In this document: positions 58,816-64,000 of the stretch, piece by piece
Layout: each line of letters begins with the position of its first letter
How positions within the stretch are numbered: the first letter of the stretch is position 1
Assembly (NCBI GenBank): GCA_947252645.1
Contig: CAMXWF010000002.1
Coordinates: forward strand, 124,001-188,000
Source: an uncultured Bacteroidia bacterium
Lineage (GTDB): Bacteria; Bacteroidota; Bacteroidia; Bacteroidales; CAJPTX01
Length of the DNA: 64,000 nt
Direction of reading: 5' to 3'
Notes under the pieces: generated by a model
The model's input: the letters and a program-made list of their open reading frames with translations, nothing else
What the model was told of the DNA's origin: nothing
Database searches by the model: none
Position numbers and translations under genes: made by a program

Positions 58816-61800
58816 CTACTCCAGCTCGCCGTAGTTTTCTTTGGACTTTCTCAGGTAGGTATTGTAGCGCCACTGGGCATTTTGGAGCGCGGCCTGGAAG
58901 AGATCCTGCGCTTCGTTGGGGAAGCTTTTGACGAGAGAGGTGTAGCGAACCTCGCCGTTGAGGAAGTCTTGGAATTTACTCCAGTCTGGGGTTTTGGAAT
59001 CCAGGGAGAAGGGGTTTTGCCCCTGGGCCTCCAGCGTGGGGTTGTAGCGGAAGAGGTGCCAGTATCCGCACTCGACGGCTCGTTTTTCTTCGAGCTGAGA
59101 GCAGCCCATGCCGCTGCGTAGTCCGTGGTTGATACACGGGGCGTAGGCGATGATGAGCGCAGGGCCGTCGTATTCTTCGGCTTCCTTGAGGACTTTGAGG
59201 TAGTGGGCTTGGTCGGCGCCCATGGCCACTTGCGCGACGTAGACGTAGCCATAGGTGGTAGCCATGAGGCCGAGGTCTTTTTTGCGAACGCGCTTGCCTG
59301 CTGCGGCGAACTGCGCGACGGCGGCCGTGGGCGTAGCCTTGGAGGCCTGTCCGCCGGTGTTGGAGTAGACCTCGGTGTCGAGGACTAGGACTTTGACATT
59401 GGCGCCCGAGGCCAGTACGTGGTCGAGGCCTCCGTAGCCGATGTCGTAGGCCCAGCCGTCGCCGCCAAAGATCCAGTGGCTTTTTTTGGAGAAGTAGCTG
59501 CTGTTGGCCAGTAGCTCTTGGGCCACGGGGGCGGGATCGTTCTTGAGGGCATCGGTTAGCTCGGCGGATACCCGGATGGTTTCTTTGTTCACCTCGCCGA
59601 GTTCGAGCCACTGGGCGATGGCCTTTTTGGTGTTTTCGGCCAGGGCATTCCCGCGCGCGGCGTTCTCCAGCGTGGTGCGTAGCGTGGTGCGGATATGCTG
59701 CGTGCCTGTGTAGATGCCGAGTCCGAATTCGGCGTTGTCTTCGAATAGGGAGTTGGCCCACGCTACGCCGCGGTCGCACTCGTTGGCCCGGTAGGGCGAG
59801 GAGGGCGAGGACGCGCCGTAGATGGAGGAGCAGCCCGTGGCATTGGCCACGATCATGCGGTCGCCAAAGAGCTGGGTGATGGCCTTGATGTAGGGCGTTT
59901 CCCCGCACCCCGCGCAGGCCCCCGAGAACTCAAAGAGCGGGCGTGCGAATTGGCTATTTTTGACGTTGGCGTATTTGTCGAGGAGGGTTTTGTAGCCCAC
60001 CTTGGTGTCGCAGTAGTTGAATAGCTCTTGCTGCTGTTTTTGCGTTTCCAGGGGCTTCATCAGCAGTGCCTTGGCTTTGGGAGCCGGGCACACCTGGGCG
60101 CAGTTGCCGCAGCCTGTGCAGTCCATGACGCTCACTTGGATTCGGAAGCCGTGGTCTTTGACGGCTTTTCCGATGGCTGGGATAGCCGTCAGGCCTGCTG
60201 GGGCCTCTGCCTGTTCCTTCTGCGTGAGGAGGAAAGGCCTTATGGCTGCGTGGGGGCAGGAGTAGGCGCATTGATTGCATTGGATGCATTTGTCGGCCTG
60301 CCATTCAGGGACCATGGTGGCGATGCCGCGCTTTTCGAACTGGCTTGTGCCGGCGGGGATGGTGCCGTCGACGTAGTCCTTGAAGGTGCTCACGGGCAGG
60401 TCATCGCCCGCGAGGTTGTTCATGGGTATGGCCACCTTTTGCACGAAGGCCGGGATGAGGTCGTTGAAGGACTTGGGCTGGTCTTCGAGCTTAGCCCACG
60501 CCGCGGGCACTTCCACTTGGCGTACCTCGCTTCCACGGTCAACGGCAGCGTAGTTTTTCTTGACCACGTCTTCGCCCTTGAGGCCGAAGGTTTTATCGAT
60601 GGCCTTTTTCATGTGGACTACGGCCACATCGTAGGGGATAACGCCTGCTATTTTGAAGAAGGCGCTCTGCATGATGGTGTTGGTGCGATTGCCCAGCCCG
60701 ATTTCGCGGGCTATTTGTGTGGCGTCGATGATGTAGAAGGCGATATGCTTTTCAGCAAGGGTTCTCTTGACGCTGCTGGGCAAGTGGAGGTCGACCTCGT
60801 CGGGCTTCCAGGCGCAGTTGAGCAGGAAGGTGCCGTTTTCGCGGATGCCGCGGAGCATGTCGTACTTTTCGAGATAGGCGGCCACGTGGCAGGCCACGAA
60901 GTTGGGCGTAGTGACCAGGTAGGGCGAGAGGATGGGCTTGTCGCCAAAGCGGAGGTGTGAGGTGGTGACACCACCGGACTTTTTGGAGTCGTAGGCGAAG
61001 TATGCCTGGCAGTATTTGTCGGTGGTGTTGCCGATGATTTTGATGGAGTTTTTGTTGGCGCCCACGGTGCCATCGGAGCCTAGGCCGTAGAACTTGCCCT
61101 GGAAGGTGTTATCGTCGGCGAGGTTGATTTCAGGGCCCTTTGGTAGCGAGAGTCGGGTGAGGTCATCGCGGATGCCGATGGTGAAGTTGTCCTTGGGTTC
61201 TGAGGTCCAGAGGTTTTCGAATACGCTCAGGATTTGGGCTGGCGTGGTGTCCTTGGAGGAGAGGCCATAGCGTCCGCCGATGACCAGGGGCCGTTTGCCC
61301 TCTTGGCAGTAGAGCGCGTTGCGCACGTCCATGTAGAGGGGTTCTCCGTGTCCGCTGAGTTCTTTGGTCATGTCGAGTACGGCGATGCGAGTGGTGGTTT
61401 TTGGCAGCGCGGCCAGGAAGTGTTCGACGGAGAAGGGTCGATAGAGCCTGACGATGAGAACGCCGACCTTTTTGCCCTGCTTGCGGAGGTAGTCCACCAC
61501 CTCTTGAGAGGTTTCGCAGACGCTGCCCATGGCCACGATGACCTCGGTGGCCTCTGGGTCGCCGTAGTAGTCGAAGAGGTGGTAGCTTCGCCCGGTGATG
61601 CTGGAGAGTTCATCGAGGTAGTGCTGCACGATGGCGGGTAGCGCGGTGAAATAGCTGTTGGCGGCCTCGCTACTTTGGAAGAAGATGTCGGGGTTTTGGG
61701 CGGTGCCGCGGGTGACGGGGTGTTCGTTACTTAGGGCTCTGCTTCGGAATTCAGCCAGGGCCTTTTGGTCGATGAGGGCGCGTAGGGCGTCTTCGTCGAT

Positions 61801-62361
61801 GAGTTCGATTTTTTGGATTTCGTGTGATGTGCGGAAGCCGTCGAAGAAGTGGATGAAGGGGACCCTTCCGTGGAGCGCGGAGAGGTGCGCGCAGGCGGCC
61901 AAGTCCATGACCTCCTGGACGCTGCAGGAGGCCAGCATGGCGAATCCGGTGGCGCGAACGGCCATGACGTCGCTATGGTCGCCGAAGATGGAGAGCGCGT
62001 GGGTGGCCACGGTTCTGGCGGCCACGTGGAAGACGGCCGGGAGCAGCTCGCCGACCATTTTGAACATGTTGGGGATCATGAGCAGAAGCCCCTGGGATGC
62101 GGTGAAGGTGGAGGCCAGCGCGCCAGCTTGCAGGGCGCCGTGTACGGCACCCGAGGCGCCCGCTTCACTCTGCATTTCAAGGACTTTCACGCGGTCGCCC
62201 AGGAGGTTTTTGCGCCCGTTGGCGGCCCAGACATCGACCAGCTCGGCCATTGTGGATGAGGGGGTAATGGGGTATATAGCCGCTACCTCGCTTAGCATAT
62301 AGGCCACATGCGCCGCGGCGTAATTGCCGTCGCAAGTGATGTACTTTTTCTCTTTTGCCAT
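58816..62361 (-). CDS. nifJ: Pyruvate:ferredoxin (flavodoxin) oxidoreductase
   Basis: A 1181-residue single-chain enzyme that oxidises pyruvate to acetyl-CoA and CO2 with ferredoxin reduction. Domain I opens with the pyruvate-binding ITPSSTMAELVD. Two [4Fe-4S] motifs lie in the ferredoxin-like domain: CIQCNQCAYSCP and CTGCGNCAQVCP (about 690-760). The C-terminal TPP domain has the cluster-binding GACAGCGETPY, GDGWAYDIGYGG and the Mg-TPP stretch DTEVYSNTGGQ. Length equals the canonical NifJ/Por. Oxygen sensitivity of this family fits an anaerobic host. Probably monocistronic, with a TATCTTTG box upstream and a stem-loop downstream. Confidence 0.96.
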   Translation of the reverse strand: MAKEKKYITCDGNYAAAHVAYMLSEVAAIYPITPSSTMAELVDVWAANGRKNLLGDRVKVLEMQSEAGASGAVHGALQAGALASTFTASQGLLLMIPNMFKMVGELLPAVFHVAARTVATHALSIFGDHSDVMAVRATGFAMLASCSVQEVMDLAACAHLSALHGRVPFIHFFDGFRTSHEIQKIELIDEDALRALIDQKALAEFRSRALSNEHPVTRGTAQNPDIFFQSSEAANSYFTALPAIVQHYLDELSSITGRSYHLFDYYGDPEATEVIVAMGSVCETSQEVVDYLRKQGKKVGVLIVRLYRPFSVEHFLAALPKTTTRIAVLDMTKELSGHGEPLYMDVRNALYCQEGKRPLVIGGRYGLSSKDTTPAQILSVFENLWTSEPKDNFTIGIRDDLTRLSLPKGPEINLADDNTFQGKFYGLGSDGTVGANKNSIKIIGNTTDKYCQAYFAYDSKKSGGVTTSHLRFGDKPILSPYLVTTPNFVACHVAAYLEKYDMLRGIRENGTFLLNCAWKPDEVDLHLPSSVKRTLAEKHIAFYIIDATQIAREIGLGNRTNTIMQSAFFKIAGVIPYDVAVVHMKKAIDKTFGLKGEDVVKKNYAAVDRGSEVRQVEVPAAWAKLEDQPKSFNDLIPAFVQKVAIPMNNLAGDDLPVSTFKDYVDGTIPAGTSQFEKRGIATMVPEWQADKCIQCNQCAYSCPHAAIRPFLLTQKEQAEAPAGLTAIPAIGKAVKDHGFRIQVSVMDCTGCGNCAQVCPAPKAKALLMKPLETQKQQQELFNYCDTKVGYKTLLDKYANVKNSQFARPLFEFSGACAGCGETPYIKAITQLFGDRMIVANATGCSSIYGASSPSSPYRANECDRGVAWANSLFEDNAEFGLGIYTGTQHIRTTLRTTLENAARGNALAENTKKAIAQWLELGEVNKETIRVSAELTDALKNDPAPVAQELLANSSYFSKKSHWIFGGDGWAYDIGYGGLDHVLASGANVKVLVLDTEVYSNTGGQASKATPTAAVAQFAAAGKRVRKKDLGLMATTYGYVYVAQVAMGADQAHYLKVLKEAEEYDGPALIIAYAPCINHGLRSGMGCSQLEEKRAVECGYWHLFRYNPTLEAQGQNPFSLDSKTPDWSKFQDFLNGEVRYTSLVKSFPNEAQDLFQAALQNAQWRYNTYLRKSKENYGELE

Positions 62362-62410
62362 GTTGCTATTCTTTTTCCCTTGGGAGCCCTGTGCTGCACT
62401 CCCGCGTACG

Positions 62411-62418
62411 CAAAGATA
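62411..62418 (-). promoter_or_regulatory. -7 promoter box of nifJ
   Basis: The minus strand reads TATCTTTG, a full TAnnTTTG match, 49 bases before the nifJ ATG. No -33 element stands out. Confidence 0.4.
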
Positions 62419-62489
62419 AAAAACCTGCCTGGTCAGCGGTGTGGTCTGTTGCTATTTATATATTGTCTAATATTATCGTGCGGTTGAGG

Positions 62490-63578
62490 CTATTCGCAGT
62501 CGGCTCGGGGCCTGTAGGCTTGGTCGCGTAGGATGGGTGTGAAGCCGGCTTGTCGGATCGCGAGGCGCATGCCGTCTTTGTCCAAACGGTAGTGTGTGCC
62601 GGCGGCGGCGAGAACGTGTTCTTCGAGCATGATGGAGCCCATGTCGTCGGCGCCGTAGTGTAGGGCCATTAGCCCGATCTGGGGGCCGACGGTGAGCCAG
62701 GAGGACTGGATATGGGGAACGTTGGGGAGCATGATGCGCGCTAGAGCCACCATCCGCAGGTGTTCACGGGCTCCTACGGGCCTCCACGCATAGCGGGCTG
62801 CGAGCGCCGTCCCTTTGCCTTGGAATGGCCAGGGGATGAAGGCCATGAAGCCCCCCGGCCCGGAATGCTCAGCCTTCAGGTTGCGCAGCAGGACGAGGTG
62901 CTCCATGCGCTCGGAGATGGTTTCCTGGTGTCCGTACATCATGGTGGCCGAGGTGAGGAGGCCTAGCTGCTGGGCCGAGCGCATGACATCGAGCCATTGC
63001 GCCGTGGTGATTTTTCTTGGGGAGATGATTTGGCGAGTTCTATCGCTTAGGATCTCGGCCCCTGCGCCGGGTAGGCTATCTAGTCCGGCGGCGATGAGCG
63101 TTTTCAATGTTTCTACTACCGAGCGGCCATCCTGCTGTGCCAGGTATAGCACTTCGGCCGGGCCGAGGGCATGGAGTTTTACAGCGGGGAACTCCTGCTT
63201 AAGCCACTGGAATAGGTTGACGTAGAATTGTAGGCTTAGGGCTGGGTTTAGGCCGCCCTGTAGCAGGACCTGATCGCCGCCAGCCGCTAGGAGCCCGTTG
63301 ATTTTTTCTCGGTATTCGGCCTTGGTTGTTACGTAGGGTTTTCCGCCAGGGCCAGCGTGGAAGTTGCAGAAGAGGCAGCGCACGCAGCAGACGTTGGTGA
63401 TATTGATGTTGCGGTCGATCTGCCACGTGACCCCCTTGCCTGGCACATGGCGCTGCCGGAGCGTGTGGGCTATGAACATGAGTTCAGGGAGAGGGGCATC
63501 CCATAGGAAGGTGCCTTCCTCGGCCGAGAGTTCCCCGTTGTCTAGGGCCTTGCTATAGAGCTCTTTGTAGGTTGGCAT
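62490..63578 (-). CDS. mqnC: Cyclic dehypoxanthinyl futalosine synthase (radical SAM)
   Basis: A 362-residue radical SAM enzyme that cyclises dehypoxanthine futalosine in the futalosine pathway to menaquinone. The cluster motif CX3CX2C is within NITNVCCVRCLFCNF. LLQGGLNP, LHALGPAEVLYLA, GLDSLPGAGAEIL and IQSSWLTVGPQIG match MqnC; the related aminofutalosine synthase MqnE lacks this QSSW-type segment. The usual MqnC motif GGGAEIL reads GAGAEIL here. It begins three bases after the stop of the upstream MATE gene, so the two are cotranscribed. Other mqn genes are not in the window. Confidence 0.9.
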   Translation of the reverse strand: MPTYKELYSKALDNGELSAEEGTFLWDAPLPELMFIAHTLRQRHVPGKGVTWQIDRNINITNVCCVRCLFCNFHAGPGGKPYVTTKAEYREKINGLLAAGGDQVLLQGGLNPALSLQFYVNLFQWLKQEFPAVKLHALGPAEVLYLAQQDGRSVVETLKTLIAAGLDSLPGAGAEILSDRTRQIISPRKITTAQWLDVMRSAQQLGLLTSATMMYGHQETISERMEHLVLLRNLKAEHSGPGGFMAFIPWPFQGKGTALAARYAWRPVGAREHLRMVALARIMLPNVPHIQSSWLTVGPQIGLMALHYGADDMGSIMLEEHVLAAAGTHYRLDKDGMRLAIRQAGFTPILRDQAYRPRADCE

Positions 63579-63581
63579 GCG

Positions 63582-64000
63582 TTAGGTTTCCTGCGCGCCG
63601 AGTTGTTTGAGCGTTTTATTTTCACGCAGGAGGAATATGCCGCAGACGAAGAAGGAGAGCAGGTCGGAAATAGGCGAGCAGAGCCAGACGCCCTTCAGCT
63701 GCAAGAGGGGTGGGAGTACCATGAGCAGCGGTACGAGGAAGATTAGCCTTCGAGTGAGGGAGAGGAATGTTGAGAGGACAGGTTGCCCCACCGACTGGAA
63801 GTAGTTGCCCGAGACGATTTGTACGCCCACGAGTGGGAAGAGCATGAAGAAGGTGCGCATGGCAGGTGCGCCGATTTCGAGGAGTTCTGGGGTATTGGAG
63901 TCGAACATCCAGATCAGCCATTTTGGGGCCAGCTGGACGAGCAGTGCGCCCAGGCAGGCGAGGATGGTGGCGCAAGCGAGGCAGATGGCGAGGCATTTTC
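63582..64000 (-). CDS. MATE family exporter, C-terminal part (cut by window edge)
   Basis: The last 139 or so codons of a MATE transporter; the gene continues past 64000. The visible part has helices CLACATILACLGALLVQLA, RTFFMLFPLVGVQIVSGNYF and LIFLVPLLMVLPPLL, with the typical IVSGNYFQSVGQPVLSTFLSLTRR loop split over two helices. A Met at codon 108 from the end is internal, not the start. It precedes mqnC by three bases. It differs from the NorM-like exporter at 39.4 kb. Confidence 0.85.
   Translation of the reverse strand, partial: KCLAICLACATILACLGALLVQLAPKWLIWMFDSNTPELLEIGAPAMRTFFMLFPLVGVQIVSGNYFQSVGQPVLSTFLSLTRRLIFLVPLLMVLPPLLQLKGVWLCSPISDLLSFFVCGIFLLRENKTLKQLGAQET

Noticed and set aside
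62490..63578. Assignment as aminofutalosine synthase MqnE
   Set aside because: GLDSLPGAGAEIL and IQSSWLTVGPQ fit MqnC; features typical of MqnE are not seen.

Overview
The window looks like a GC-rich chromosome segment from the phylum Bacteroidota, most likely order Bacteroidales. The evidence is the hmuYRSTUV-type haem-uptake operon known from Porphyromonas and Bacteroides, GLPGLI and SusC-like outer-membrane families, the SDR-type threonine dehydrogenase, and repeated TAnnTTTG promoter -7 boxes. The genus cannot be fixed from the sequence. MqnC implies menaquinone synthesis by the futalosine route, and pyruvate:ferredoxin oxidoreductase implies anaerobic metabolism.

Layout. 1-0.6 kb: the first codons of a CobC-like phosphatase and a secreted hypothetical protein. 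0.7-4.2 kb (+): polA, whose proofreading site is destroyed, and an RsmI-like methyltransferase. 4.3-9.5 kb (-): tsaC-like, threonine dehydrogenase, kdsB and three overlapping glycan genes (GT87, GT2, polysaccharide deacetylase). 9.6-11.1 kb (+): a PepSY-type membrane protein. 11.5-12.9 kb (-): glmM. 13.0-14.4 kb (+): a decayed TupA-like ATP-grasp gene and a GT2 glycosyltransferase. 15.4-24.3 kb (+): a nine-gene chemotaxis-type cluster (CheZ-like coiled-coil protein, STAS, cheY, cheA, cheW, cheR, a histidine-kinase-like protein lacking its phospho-acceptor His, cheD, cheB) with no receptor or flagellar gene nearby. 24.8-33.1 kb (-): rimP-nusA-infB-purB-ABC exporter. 33.4-46.1 kb (+): alpha-2-macroglobulin, a small unknown protein, a MATE exporter, an RlmD-like rRNA methyltransferase, and a GLPGLI/TonB-receptor-like pair. 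46.8 kb (-): a stand-alone tRNA-Glu(CTC) with a clear terminator. 47.0-58.5 kb (-): hmuY-hmuR-hmuY-hmuR-hmuS-hmuT-hmuU-hmuV, a haem operon with a tandemly duplicated, diverged hmuYR pair. 58.8-64 kb (-): nifJ, mqnC and the C-terminal part of a MATE exporter.

How the parts fit. The hmu operon should bind haem at the surface (two HmuY), carry it across the outer membrane (two HmuR) and hand it to the CobN-like HmuS with the HmuTUV membrane proteins. The che cluster holds kinase, response regulator, coupling protein, adaptation enzymes (R, B, D) and a candidate phosphatase, so it is a nearly complete signalling module whose receptors and output lie elsewhere. The glycan genes (kdsB, GT87, GT2s, deacetylase, decayed TupA) suggest a surface-polysaccharide locus.

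The most notable points are the proofreading-dead PolA, the pseudokinase-like gene and CheZ-like DxxxQ motif in the che cluster, the duplicated HmuY proteins with different candidate haem ligands, an apparent GC-skew reversal covering about 24.5-46.5 kb, a palindromic element found twice, and a D-to-N change in the GTPase P-loop of IF-2. I saw no CRISPR array, transposase, rRNA gene or phage gene.
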